Below are positions 1 through 6,534 of a DNA stretch of 38,594 nt, piece after piece. A program made the position numbers and the translations under genes. Position 1 is the stretch's first letter. The number at the start of each line of letters is the position of its first letter. The notes under the pieces were generated by a model. That model was not told the origin of the DNA. It saw only the letters and a program-made list of their open reading frames with translations, and made no database searches. The DNA is taken from the IMG/VR virus record IMGVR_UViG_3300012008_000018, positions 1 through 38,594 of that record; one strand, 5' to 3'. Source of the DNA: a virus.

Positions 1-9
1 GCGGAGTCG

Positions 10-279
10 ATGAAAGAGGCGGCGGAGTGGCTGAAAGAAAACGTGGCGGCGATTAAAAAAGCCGCCAACGCCGACGCCGACGCCAACGCCTACGCCGACG
101 CCAACGCCTACGCCTACGCCAACGCATACGCCTACGCCTACGCCAACGCATACGCCGACGCCTACGCATACGCCGACGCCGACGCCTACGCATACGCCGA
201 CGCCGACGCCAACGCCTTTCGCGAGAAGCTTGCCGTATTCGCGGTCGAGACACTTCGGCTTGCTTGCGCGATTAAATAG
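10..279 (+). CDS. Alanine-dipeptide repeat protein, function unknown (possibly 5'-partial)
   Basis: The protein has three parts: a short charged N-terminus ([17 protein letters not shown]), a central tract in which every second residue is Ala and the other is Asn, Asp or Tyr, and a C-terminus ending [10 protein letters not shown]. The tract has 26 Ala-X pairs; the last X is Phe. The frame stays open to the window edge (codons for A-E-S precede the ATG), and the only Shine-Dalgarno-like GGAG lies 3 bases from this ATG, so the true start may be upstream of the window. Ala-rich low-complexity proteins occur in phage early regions, but I recognise no function. The alternation could favour a helix or a surface-exposed repeat; that is inference. 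It lies just upstream of the first methyltransferase. Confidence 0.6.
   Translation: MKEAAEWLKENVAAIKKAANADADANAYADANAYAYANAYAYAYANAYADAYAYADADAYAYADADANAFREKLAVFAVETLRLACAIK
64..219 (+). repeat. 26-unit hexanucleotide repeat encoding Ala-(Asn/Asp/Tyr)
   Basis: The unit is GCC(or GCA)-NAC. The variable base is A, G or T and never C, so Asn, Asp and Tyr appear but His does not; the last unit is GCC-TTT. GCA in place of GCC always precedes a TAC codon. A 24-base block encoding ADAYAYAD occurs twice near the 3' end, which suggests slippage or unequal recombination. There are no spacers, so this is not a CRISPR array. Confidence 0.95.
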
Positions 280-311
280 CCCCGCCTTTTAACTGAACGA
301 GAGGAAATGGA

Positions 312-794
312 ATGACATTCAATGCGACAGACACCGCCATGGCGACGACGCACACTTGGTTAACCCCTAAGCACATTATCGATGCGCTAGGGCCGTTTGA
401 TCTAGACCCGTGCGCTGCCCCGGAGCCTCGCCCATTTCCGACGGCTGCGCACATGAACTCGATTCACGCGGGTGGCGTGGACGGCTTGTCTTTGGATTGG
501 TTCGGTCGCGTTTGGCTTAATCCGCCTTACTCTGACAAGCCGATTCAATGGCTGCATAAACTCAAGCAGCACGGCAACGGCATCGCGCTCATCTTCGCTC
601 GCACCGATACTCAGTGGTTCCAGGCGATTGCTGCGGACCACGGGGTTTACTTCATGCGTGGAAGAGTTTCGTTTTTAAAGTCGGACGGTTCGAAGACAAA
701 CCCTGCGGGCGCGCCTTCGGTTCTAATTCCGTTCGGAAAAGAGAACGTCGATAAGATCTTAAATTCTAACATCGAAGGAGTTTGGAAGCCATGA
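312..794 (+). CDS. Phage DNA N6-adenine methyltransferase (Dam family), copy 1
   Basis: The 160-residue protein matches the small phage Dam-type methyltransferase family (Pfam Dam). An N-terminal WLTPKHIIDALGPFDLDPCA block is followed by the catalytic NPPY motif in RVWLNPPYSDKP and by a conserved IALIFARTDTQWF segment. A C-terminal IPFGKENVDKI segment closes the fold. The enzyme should transfer a methyl group from S-adenosylmethionine to N6 of adenine in phage DNA, for restriction evasion or regulation; the target site cannot be read from sequence. The ribosome site is the AGAGGAAA stretch before the ATG. A second copy lies at 1822-2283. The stop overlaps a 14-codon ORF as ATGA. Confidence 0.93.
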   Translation: MTFNATDTAMATTHTWLTPKHIIDALGPFDLDPCAAPEPRPFPTAAHMNSIHAGGVDGLSLDWFGRVWLNPPYSDKPIQWLHKLKQHGNGIALIFARTDTQWFQAIAADHGVYFMRGRVSFLKSDGSKTNPAGAPSVLIPFGKENVDKILNSNIEGVWKP

Positions 795-835
795 CCCCCT
801 CCCGAAAGAGCGAGAAGAGGAGAGGTTCCCAATGA
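791..835 (+). CDS. Candidate 14-residue basic peptide bridging two ATGA junctions
   Basis: This short reading frame encodes MTPSRKSEKRRGSQ. Its ATG overlaps the stop of the upstream methyltransferase as ATGA, and its own stop overlaps the ATG of the next gene at 832 as ATGA. A Shine-Dalgarno AAGGAG lies about ten bases upstream. Overlap at both ends matches the junction style of the rest of this operon. It therefore looks like a genuine member of the chain or a translational relay that carries ribosomes across the 37-base gap. Fourteen codons are too few for any homology argument, so the peptide itself may have no function. Confidence 0.4.
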   Translation: MTPSRKSEKRRGSQ

Positions 836-1161
836 GCACCCCATTCAAGGTAGGCGAGAGAGTCGCGGTTTACGTTTATGAACACCAGTACGGGGAACAC
901 CATCCTGGGAATTCTAAGCGAATTGTGTGCGAGATCAGCGCGATCAAAGGCGATCTAGTATTCTGCGCTCATGTTGAAAACCTAAATCTTTCATGGTTTC
1001 ATTCGAAGCAATGCCGCCGCCTCCGCCCCAAGAAAGCGCTGAGGGAGTTTTGGATCGACACCGACGATTGGGTCGCCTTCGATTTAAAGCCCGGATACTC
1101 GGAAAATATTGTCCACGTCCGCGAAGTCAGACCGGGCAAAGCAAAGAAGGAGCAGTCATGA
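832..1161 (+). CDS. Hypothetical early phage protein
   Basis: The 109-residue protein begins MSTPFKVGERVAVYVY, which resembles the first strand of a small beta-barrel (SH3- or Tudor-like 'VGERVAVY' pattern). A basic patch, CRRLRPKKALREFW, sits near residue 62-75. The fold suggestion rests only on this pattern. GAGAGG lies in a good position upstream of the ATG, and the stop overlaps the next start as ATGA. It lies between the two methyltransferase genes in the same operon. I do not recognise a family and give no function. Confidence 0.8.
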   Translation: MSTPFKVGERVAVYVYEHQYGEHHPGNSKRIVCEISAIKGDLVFCAHVENLNLSWFHSKQCRRLRPKKALREFWIDTDDWVAFDLKPGYSENIVHVREVRPGKAKKEQS

Positions 1162-1523
1162 ACGCCCTCGACACCGCCGCCCTGCGCACCCTCGCGGAGA
1201 ATGCGGAGAAAGTAACACGAGAGTACTTTCACGATTTGAAAGTTCTCGATGTCGAAGAGATTGACGACTTCGCTCTCGCCCTAAACCCCTCGGTCGTCTT
1301 GCGGCTGCTGGAGGAATGGGAACGGATGCGGGAATGCCTTCAGATGTACTCGGATTCGCTAAACTACAAAGAAGGCAAAGTTGCGGTTAATGTATGCGGC
1401 GACGACTGCCCGATCGGATGCGGTGAACACGTCTGGTACCGAAAAACAAAATCGAGAACATTGCCGGACGGTACCGCTGCCCGCCTTTGCCTCGCATCTC
1501 TAAGCGGGAAGGGAACGAAATGA
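1158..1523 (+). CDS. Ead/Ea22-like early phage protein (tentative)
   Basis: The frame is open further upstream, but the ATG at 1158 is chosen because it follows AAGGAG and overlaps the preceding stop as ATGA. This gives 121 residues. The segment FALALNPSVVLRLLEEWERM resembles the 'NP..VL.LL.E' block common in lambda Ead/Ea22-type early proteins, usually followed by a coiled coil; the assignment is tentative. The C-terminal half has three cysteines and a histidine within GDDCPIGCGEHVW, so a metal-binding site is possible. The function of this family is unknown. The next gene starts on an ATGA overlap. Confidence 0.75.
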   Translation: MNALDTAALRTLAENAEKVTREYFHDLKVLDVEEIDDFALALNPSVVLRLLEEWERMRECLQMYSDSLNYKEGKVAVNVCGDDCPIGCGEHVWYRKTKSRTLPDGTAARLCLASLSGKGTK

Positions 1524-1825
1524 GCTGGCAATGTAAAAAGTGCGTGTATAAGTCTGAATTTATTTCGTCACAGTGTCCGTCATGTATGGGCGGTGAGTGG
1601 GCTCAGGTACTAGACAACCCGCCCGTCAGGGCTTCGGAGCAGGACCATCCATGCAAAGAGACGTGCTCGGGATGGAAGCAGGGATTTGAAGCGGGACGCG
1701 CCAACGAGCGGGAGCGGATCAGGATGCTTCTCGATGACGAGAACGTCACCTACGACGGGACCGCATGGTGGCAACTATATGAAAAGATCCTCAACCCCCA
1801 GGACTCGGACGGGGCGGAGGGATGA
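1520..1825 (+). CDS. Small zinc-ribbon protein, function unknown
   Basis: The ATG at 1520 is preferred over an in-frame ATG 33 bases upstream because it overlaps the previous stop as ATGA, like its neighbours. The 101-residue product opens MSWQCKKC and carries a second CPSC pair near residue 20. CxxC-n-CxxC is the usual zinc-ribbon ligand set. Another CKETC pair follows at about residue 47, and the rest is charged and helical (GRANERERIRMLLDDE). Zinc ribbons of this size in phages often mediate nucleic-acid or protein contacts, but nothing here fixes the partner. The stop overlaps the second methyltransferase start. Confidence 0.75.
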   Translation: MSWQCKKCVYKSEFISSQCPSCMGGEWAQVLDNPPVRASEQDHPCKETCSGWKQGFEAGRANERERIRMLLDDENVTYDGTAWWQLYEKILNPQDSDGAEG

Positions 1826-2283
1826 GTTTTACTTCTACCGACTCTCAAAACGCAGAGAGCACGACGTGGTTAACCCCGATTCCACTGGTTCGAGAGCTAG
1901 GGGACTTTGATCTAGACCCATGCGCTTACCCAGGGCACTTGACAGCGAAACGCCTGATTTGTCTGCCAGAGGACGGACTGGCCGCCGAATGGTCGGGCCG
2001 CGTGTGGTTAAATCCGCCGTATGGCAACGAGGCGAAGGAATGGCTTCATAAGCTTAAGGCACACGATAACGGAATCGCTCTAATTTTCGGACGCCTTGAA
2101 ACGAAATGGATTCAACCTTTTCTGACAGGGGGATTTTTTCAGCTTCATGGGCGCATTTCATTCCTATCCAATCGCGACGGCTACAAAGGAAACTCAGGAG
2201 CGGCGTCAATACTAATTCCCTTCGGACGGAAAAATATAGGCGCAATCTTAAAAAGCGATTTATCAGGAAGGTGGTTTCAATGA
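1822..2283 (+). CDS. Phage DNA N6-adenine methyltransferase (Dam family), copy 2
   Basis: The 153-residue protein is a clear paralogue of the enzyme at 312-794. Shared blocks include TTWLTP at the N-terminus, FDLDPCA, RVWLNPPYGNEAKEWLHKL with the NPPY catalytic motif, NGIALIF, and ILIPFGRKNI near the C-terminus. The region between FDLDPCA and NPPY differs most and is shorter here, which is where target recognition or substrate contacts may diverge. All visible catalytic elements are intact in both copies, so neither looks decayed. It is coupled by ATGA to the zinc-ribbon gene upstream and to the next small gene downstream. Confidence 0.92.
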   Translation: MSFTSTDSQNAESTTWLTPIPLVRELGDFDLDPCAYPGHLTAKRLICLPEDGLAAEWSGRVWLNPPYGNEAKEWLHKLKAHDNGIALIFGRLETKWIQPFLTGGFFQLHGRISFLSNRDGYKGNSGAASILIPFGRKNIGAILKSDLSGRWFQ

Positions 2284-2582
2284 CCCCACCAAACCCCCGG
2301 CGTTCGATTGAGGATTTGATCGAGAGCGCGAAGGATTGTGAAGAGGATGCGGAACATTATTACGATGACACCTACGCGGGTAAGTTAATTTGGAAGCAAT
2401 ATAAACCGATGGCCGACTTCAAAGCCGGACACCGCGCGGCCTTCGATAAGCTTGCTCCGGCTTTAACACTAGCCGTCGAATGGCTTGAATATTACGTTCA
2501 TGACGTGCTGAAGACTGACGATCGGATCGCGCAGATAAAGATCCGAGCCCTCCTCGGCGGCGGGGAAGAGGAGGATAAATGA
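2280..2582 (+). CDS. Hypothetical early phage protein
   Basis: The start at 2280 overlaps the methyltransferase stop as ATGA and gives 100 residues; the same frame runs open far upstream, but that part shadows the methyltransferase. The protein is acidic at the N-terminus (EDLIESAKDCEEDAEHYYDD) and C-terminus (GGGEEEDK), with a helical middle (AFDKLAPALTLAVEWLEYY). No family is recognised. The gene belongs to the ATGA-coupled operon and the next start overlaps its stop. Confidence 0.75.
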   Translation: MTPPNPRRSIEDLIESAKDCEEDAEHYYDDTYAGKLIWKQYKPMADFKAGHRAAFDKLAPALTLAVEWLEYYVHDVLKTDDRIAQIKIRALLGGGEEEDK

Positions 2583-2917
2583 GAACGACGTGTGAGTGCT
2601 ACAACTGCATGGCGCAATATCAGGACGATGAATGCGGAATTGAAACCCAATCCTCATGGGCGAGGAGAGTGGGTCACGCAAAGGAAATTGAAGCTTCTCG
2701 TGTATCGGTACTCGAAGCCCGCTGCGCGGATCTAGAAGACTCTTGCCACCGTATGGATCAAGACCGCCAATTCCTTATGAATAAGTGCGCCTGGCAAGCT
2801 GAGATGATTTCCCGAGCAAAGCGAATTATCGAAATGGTCGAGACGGTCGATGAACCGATTGAAGACTGGCTCTCCGACCTCTCCTCGCTCTCGGGGAAGG
2901 GGGAGATCAATGGGTGA
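2579..2917 (+). CDS. Hypothetical coiled-coil protein with N-terminal cysteines
   Basis: The 112-residue product starts MRTTCECYNCMAQYQDDECG, with four cysteines within about 20 residues, which could form a small metal site. A long heptad-rich helix follows, from about residue 35 to 95 (EIEASRVSVLEARCADLED onward). It looks like a small oligomeric adaptor, but no family is recognised. The ATG overlaps the preceding stop as ATGA. The next gene begins at 2910 inside its last codons, preceded by a GGAAGGGGGA ribosome site. Confidence 0.72.
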   Translation: MRTTCECYNCMAQYQDDECGIETQSSWARRVGHAKEIEASRVSVLEARCADLEDSCHRMDQDRQFLMNKCAWQAEMISRAKRIIEMVETVDEPIEDWLSDLSSLSGKGEING

Positions 2918-3077
2918 CGCGAATAGCGGCGGCGATCGACTGGCCGCTTTTTTAGAAGGAAAGTCTCTTTCTCCCCGTGTTTACAGCGTTTTAGTCGTGA
3001 CGAGCCGAAATGCAATTAAGTTCATCGCAGGAAGCGCGGGCTGGCCGCCGCTCCTGCAAGTGCAGGGAGTGAGATGA
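2910..3077 (+). CDS. Small hypothetical protein (55 aa)
   Basis: The ATG at 2910 follows a strong purine-rich ribosome site (GGGGAAGGGGGA) and overlaps the upstream gene by eight bases. An earlier in-frame ATG at 2850 lacks such a signal. The product is 55 residues, with a charged start (MGDANSGGDRLAAFLEGKS) and a mildly hydrophobic middle (SPRVYSVLVVTSRNAIKFI) that is too polar for a confident membrane segment. The function is unknown. The stop overlaps the next ATG as ATGA. Confidence 0.6.
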   Translation: MGDANSGGDRLAAFLEGKSLSPRVYSVLVVTSRNAIKFIAGSAGWPPLLQVQGVR

Positions 3078-3220
3078 CCATTACGATTACGTTTTCTCAA
3101 CCTTACGCGCGCTCGAGAGTTTTAACGTGGCTGAACCGCATTCTTTCGCTGTGTCCGTATACTCCTTCCGAAATCACCTACTCGGCGCCGACGAAAGAAG
3201 AATTGCTAGAACTGCACTGA
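3074..3220 (+). CDS. Small hypothetical protein (48 aa)
   Basis: The reading frame begins MTITITFSQPYARSRVL and ends EELLELH, for 48 residues. Its ATG overlaps the previous stop as ATGA, and GGGAG lies a few bases upstream, so it continues the coupled chain. The sequence has an initial beta-type stretch (TITITF), a WLNRILSLC helix and an acidic tail. It is too short to assign. Placement and the coupling pattern are the main evidence that it is real. Confidence 0.55.
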   Translation: MTITITFSQPYARSRVLTWLNRILSLCPYTPSEITYSAPTKEELLELH

Positions 3221-3221
3221 A

Positions 3222-3362
3222 ATGGCGCGAGTAGTAAGTCTTGTCAAAGAGCGCAGTCATTTAAAATTGTGGCTTAAAAGGGCTTTAAAAACGAAAAGTG
3301 AATTTTTCTTATTTCATTCCCAAAGGAATCATTTTGCCAACCCCCGGGGTACGTCTGCTTAA
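3222..3362 (+). CDS. Candidate 46-residue basic peptide before the helicase
   Basis: An ATG one base after the preceding stop opens a 46-codon frame (MARVVSLVKERSHLKLWLKR at the start), strongly basic, ending PRGTSA. It fills most of the gap between the small early genes and the SNF2 helicase. I see no good Shine-Dalgarno, and local AT-rich sequence with TTGTCA near 3240 could instead be promoter for the helicase operon. The case for coding is modest. Confidence 0.35.
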   Translation: MARVVSLVKERSHLKLWLKRALKTKSEFFLFHSQRNHFANPRGTSA

Positions 3363-3373
3363 AGTAGCGGGTC

Positions 3374-4735
3374 GTGAAAAACTCAGTGATCGAACTCTAT
3401 GATTATCAGAAAGTCGGAGCGGCCTGGCTGGCGGGAAGAACTCACGCGTTACTTGCGGATGAGATGGGTCTCGGTAAATCCGCCCAAGTCGTCCGCGCCT
3501 GTGAAGAAATCAAAGCGAAGAAAGTCCTCGTCATTTGCCCGGCAGCGGCAAGGGTAAACTGGCAGCGGGAGTTTAAGCTGTTTAGCGACCGCGAAATGGT
3601 CGTCGTAGCTAAACCCTCCGATCCGTTCACATCGGACGATTCGCTGATCGTTTCGTACGATCTGATTTCAAAACATCCGAATCTCGGCGTCTTCGACGTC
3701 GTCGTCGCCGACGAATCCCATTTCATCAAAGGGATCGCTACTAAACGCACCCAGGCGATTCTCGGAACTTCTGGCACCATTCACCGCGCGACGCACTTCT
3801 GGGCGATCTCCGGAACGCCCGCGCCCAATCACGTGGGCGAGCTCTGGCCGCTTCTTTACACGTTCGGCGTGACGGAACTCAGCTACTCCAAATTTGTCGC
3901 CCGTTATTGCAATTCCTACGAGTGGACTCACGGTCCGGTGATTACCGGCACCAGAAAAGGCATGGAACCCGAGATCCGCGAAATGCTCAGTAGAGTAATG
4001 CTGAGAAGAAAGAAAGAAGAAGTCATGAAAGAGCTCCCGCCAATTTTCTATCAGACGGTCGTTGTTGAACCAGGTCCAGTGGATCTCGACACGGACATGG
4101 GTTTTGTCTCGTACGTCTTTCCAGTCGATCGCAGGAAAGAGCTCCACGAAAAACTTACGTCGGAAAAAATTCTTCTTGAAACTGCCGTGTCTAAAACCGG
4201 ACTCGGGGGCGACGGTTTGAAGTTGCTAGAAGGTTTAGCGAAGAGCGTTTCTACGCTCCGCAGATATACGGGCCTTCAGAAAATTCAGTCCGTAGCCGAT
4301 GTAATCGAATCGGAATTGGAGGCGAATGCGTATGAAAAAATCGTTTTATTCGGAATTCACCAGGCGGTGATCGAAGGCTTGAGAACGAGGCTATCGAAAT
4401 TCGGCGCGGTCACTCTTTACGGAAAAACTCCCCCCGGGAAACGAGACGAGAACATTGATTCATTTCAAAAAGATCCAAAAACGAGGGTTTTTATAGGGAA
4501 TATTCAAGCAGCCGGTACGGCGATCACGCTCACGGCGGCTCATCACGTAGCGTTTGTAGAGAGCGAGTGGGTTCCGGCGGCGATGGCGCAAGCTGCGATG
4601 CGCTGTCATCGTATCGGGCAAGATAAGCCGGTCACGGTTCGTTTCTTTTCCCTGTCAAATTCCATAGATGAAAAGATTACCGAACGACTGAAGAGAAAGA
4701 CGCGAGAGCTCACCGAAATATTTGATGTGCAGTAA
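3374..4735 (+). CDS. SNF2-family DEAD/DEAH-box helicase
   Basis: The 453-residue protein has a complete two-lobe helicase core. Walker A is DEMGLGKS (about residues 29-36), the DExH box is DESH (113-116) and motif III is SGTPAPN (146-152). The second lobe has GNIQAAGTAITL (about 375-386) and the SNF2-type HRIGQ (412-416). It is compact and SMARCAL1-like, without accessory domains. As an ATP-driven DNA translocase it could remodel replication forks or assist recombination in the phage replication module. The start is a GTG at 3374; another GTG lies four codons later. It heads the replication cluster after a 150-base gap. Confidence 0.93.
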   Translation: MKNSVIELYDYQKVGAAWLAGRTHALLADEMGLGKSAQVVRACEEIKAKKVLVICPAAARVNWQREFKLFSDREMVVVAKPSDPFTSDDSLIVSYDLISKHPNLGVFDVVVADESHFIKGIATKRTQAILGTSGTIHRATHFWAISGTPAPNHVGELWPLLYTFGVTELSYSKFVARYCNSYEWTHGPVITGTRKGMEPEIREMLSRVMLRRKKEEVMKELPPIFYQTVVVEPGPVDLDTDMGFVSYVFPVDRRKELHEKLTSEKILLETAVSKTGLGGDGLKLLEGLAKSVSTLRRYTGLQKIQSVADVIESELEANAYEKIVLFGIHQAVIEGLRTRLSKFGAVTLYGKTPPGKRDENIDSFQKDPKTRVFIGNIQAAGTAITLTAAHHVAFVESEWVPAAMAQAAMRCHRIGQDKPVTVRFFSLSNSIDEKITERLKRKTRELTEIFDVQ

Positions 4736-4788
4736 TATGCAGTATGTATATAGATTGTCTAAAATGATCTCATCGGGACTCAGGGGGT

Positions 4789-5145
4789 ATGCCAGTGTTT
4801 AAAATTGAAATTTGTGCGGCGTCGTTTGAAGAGTTACGCGAGAAGATCGCGAACCTCGCGGTGAGCATGGGATTCGGAGGCTTCTCAGAGAAGCCTGAAC
4901 CGGAGACTAAGAAAGCCAAACCGGCGAAAAAAGAAAAAGCAGTCGCGCCTGAACCGGAGACTCCTCCCGCTCTTGAACCGCCATCGTTGGAAACCGCGAC
5001 CTCACTTCTGAAAAAAGTGAACGACACGAAAGGGCTCCCCGCAGCCCGAGAAGTTTTGACCGCTGTCGGCTGTAACCGCATGAGTGAAGTACCCCACGAA
5101 AAATACGCCGACGTAATCGCGGCGTGCGTACGAATCTTAGCCTAA
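4789..5145 (+). CDS. Small replication-module protein, function unknown
   Basis: The 118-residue protein has an N-terminal domain (VFKIEICAASFEELREKI), a Pro/Lys/Glu-rich linker (roughly residues 37-66) and a C-terminal helical domain (AREVLTAVGCNRMSEVPHEKY). The C-terminal pattern resembles small domains seen in phage proteins next to DUF2800/DUF2815 genes, but I cannot name it. AGGGGG ends one base before the ATG, too close. It sits seven bases before the in-frame GTG at 4795, so translation may begin two codons later. It lies between helicase and nuclease genes and is probably co-transcribed with them. Confidence 0.8.
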   Translation: MPVFKIEICAASFEELREKIANLAVSMGFGGFSEKPEPETKKAKPAKKEKAVAPEPETPPALEPPSLETATSLLKKVNDTKGLPAAREVLTAVGCNRMSEVPHEKYADVIAACVRILA

Positions 5146-5164
5146 ACCTCAGGACTCATTTCAG

Positions 5165-5944
5165 ATGAATCAACTCGTTCTCATTGATGAGCTCGAGGGT
5201 GCAACTGCGCCCGCTCATTCTAAAATAGGCGCAAGCTCGATGTCCCGCTGGTCAAAGTGCCCAGGGTCCGTGCGTATGTCGGCGAGTATTCAAGACGTGC
5301 CTTCGAAGTATGCGGCTGAGGGTAGCCGCGCTCACGCTTTGGCGGAAACTATTCTGAGCGACCGCACTCTGGGTGCTCTCGCCGACGCGAGTGAAGATAT
5401 GCTCGCCGCGGTCCGCATTTACGTGGACTTTGTCCGCAGCATTTCCCGCGGGGCGGTTCTCTTTATCGAGCACAGGTTTGATCTTTCTTCCCTTCACAAA
5501 GGACTCTTCGGTACGGCGGACGCAGTAGTTTACCAAGCATCCACTAAGCATCTAATCGTGGCCGACTACAAACACGGGAGTGGAATCCCAGTGGAAGTAG
5601 TCGGCAACGTACAGCTCATGTACTACGGCTTAGGCGCTTTGCTCAGTTTCGGTTATCCGTGTGAAACGGTTGATCTCGTAGTGGTCCAGCCGAGATGTCC
5701 CCATGTAGGCGGGCCGATTAGGTCTTGGCGTATAGATTCTTTTAGGCTTCTCGACTTTGCAGCGGACCTAGTAGAATTCGCGAAGTGCACAGAAGAACCA
5801 GATGCACCTCTCGTGCCGGGAGATCACTGCCAGTTTTGCCCGGCTAATTTTTACTGCCCCGTCGCCGCGCCTAGACCCAAGTGGAAGCCTGCGCCGCGGG
5901 ATCCCGCCCTCGATTTTCAACCCGTGGATTCATCCACCGCATAG
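5165..5944 (+). CDS. DUF2800 family nuclease (PD-(D/E)XK, RecB/Cas4-like)
   Basis: The 259-residue protein carries the DUF2800 hallmarks: an N-terminal SRWSKCPGSVRMS block, AAEGSRAHALAE, and a nuclease core with E102, GTAD (D119) and VADYKHG (D134, K136), then QLMYYGLGALL. Cys32 combined with C222-x2-C225-x5-C231 reproduces the spacing style of the iron-sulphur cluster in Cas4/AddB nucleases. It is therefore predicted to be a DNA exonuclease used in replication or recombination. It sits directly before the single-strand-binding protein, the usual arrangement in phages that carry both families. AGGA lies upstream of the ATG. Confidence 0.9.
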   Translation: MNQLVLIDELEGATAPAHSKIGASSMSRWSKCPGSVRMSASIQDVPSKYAAEGSRAHALAETILSDRTLGALADASEDMLAAVRIYVDFVRSISRGAVLFIEHRFDLSSLHKGLFGTADAVVYQASTKHLIVADYKHGSGIPVEVVGNVQLMYYGLGALLSFGYPCETVDLVVVQPRCPHVGGPIRSWRIDSFRLLDFAADLVEFAKCTEEPDAPLVPGDHCQFCPANFYCPVAAPRPKWKPAPRDPALDFQPVDSSTA

Positions 5945-5984
5945 CCCACGTTACGGGCACACCACTAAAACGAAAGGTACTGTT

Positions 5985-6530
5985 ATGGCTAATATCGTTA
6001 CTCCAAAATTCCGCGTCTCCTATCCCAAGGTTTTTAAGGCCGAGATTAATAAGCTCTCCGGAAAGTCGGAATACGGGGTCGTCGCTTTGTTCGATAAAGG
6101 CGCCGATCTCTCGGCTCTTCGTGAAGCAATTAAGGCCGCAATCGTTGAGAAGTGGGGCCCAGATGCTTCCAAGCACCCGAAGAATCTTCGCAATCCTCTT
6201 CGCGACCAAGCCGACAAGGCGAAGGACGGGATCATGCCCGACGGCCACGTTGAAGGCGCTTATTTCCTCAACCTTAAATCAACCCAGAAACCAGGCGTTG
6301 TGGATGAGAACGTGCAACCAATTCTCGATGAGTCGCAGTTCTATGCGGGCTGTTACGCTCGGGCTTCTGTTTCCGTTTATGCCTACGATCAAGCTGGAAA
6401 TCGGGGAGTGGGGATTGGGTTAACGAACATCCAAAAGGTCGCCGATGGAGATCCGTTCTCGGGTCGTCCGAAACCGGAAGATTCGTTTAAGCCCGTAGCC
6501 GGCTCGGCTAACAACGCTTCTATTTTCTAA
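5985..6530 (+). CDS. DUF2815 single-stranded DNA-binding protein (Enc34-type)
   Basis: The protein starts MANIVTPKFRVSYPKVFKAE and contains the family's LFDKGADLSALREAIKAA segment, GAYFLNLKS, and QFYAGCYARASVSVYAYD near the end. These match the DUF2815 family, whose phage Enc34 member is a characterised OB-fold ssDNA-binding protein. The C-terminal tail (about residues 158-181) is flexible and ends in IF. The ATG at 5985 follows AAAGG; the frame upstream is open but shadows the nuclease. It protects ssDNA at the fork and probably works with the neighbouring nuclease and polymerase. Length is 181 residues. Confidence 0.9.
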   Translation: MANIVTPKFRVSYPKVFKAEINKLSGKSEYGVVALFDKGADLSALREAIKAAIVEKWGPDASKHPKNLRNPLRDQADKAKDGIMPDGHVEGAYFLNLKSTQKPGVVDENVQPILDESQFYAGCYARASVSVYAYDQAGNRGVGIGLTNIQKVADGDPFSGRPKPEDSFKPVAGSANNASIF

Positions 6531-6534
6531 AGTT

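Noticed and set aside
64-219. CRISPR-like or retroelement-diversified tract
   Set aside because: There are no spacers, and no reverse transcriptase or template repeat is found in the window. The tract is a continuous coding microrepeat.
53-253. Arg/Trp-rich 66-codon frame on the - strand opposite the dipeptide repeat
   Set aside because: It is the mirror of the repeat codons; Arg runs arise from GGC/GCG/TGG triplets and no ribosome site is present.
993-1157. N-terminal extension of the 121-aa early protein
   Set aside because: It overlaps the upstream gene for 165 bases and lacks a ribosome site, whereas the ATG at 1158 has both AAGGAG and the ATGA overlap.
5802-5984. N-terminal extension of the SSB gene
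   Set aside because: It shadows the nuclease 3' end; the family's conserved start fits the ATG at 5985.
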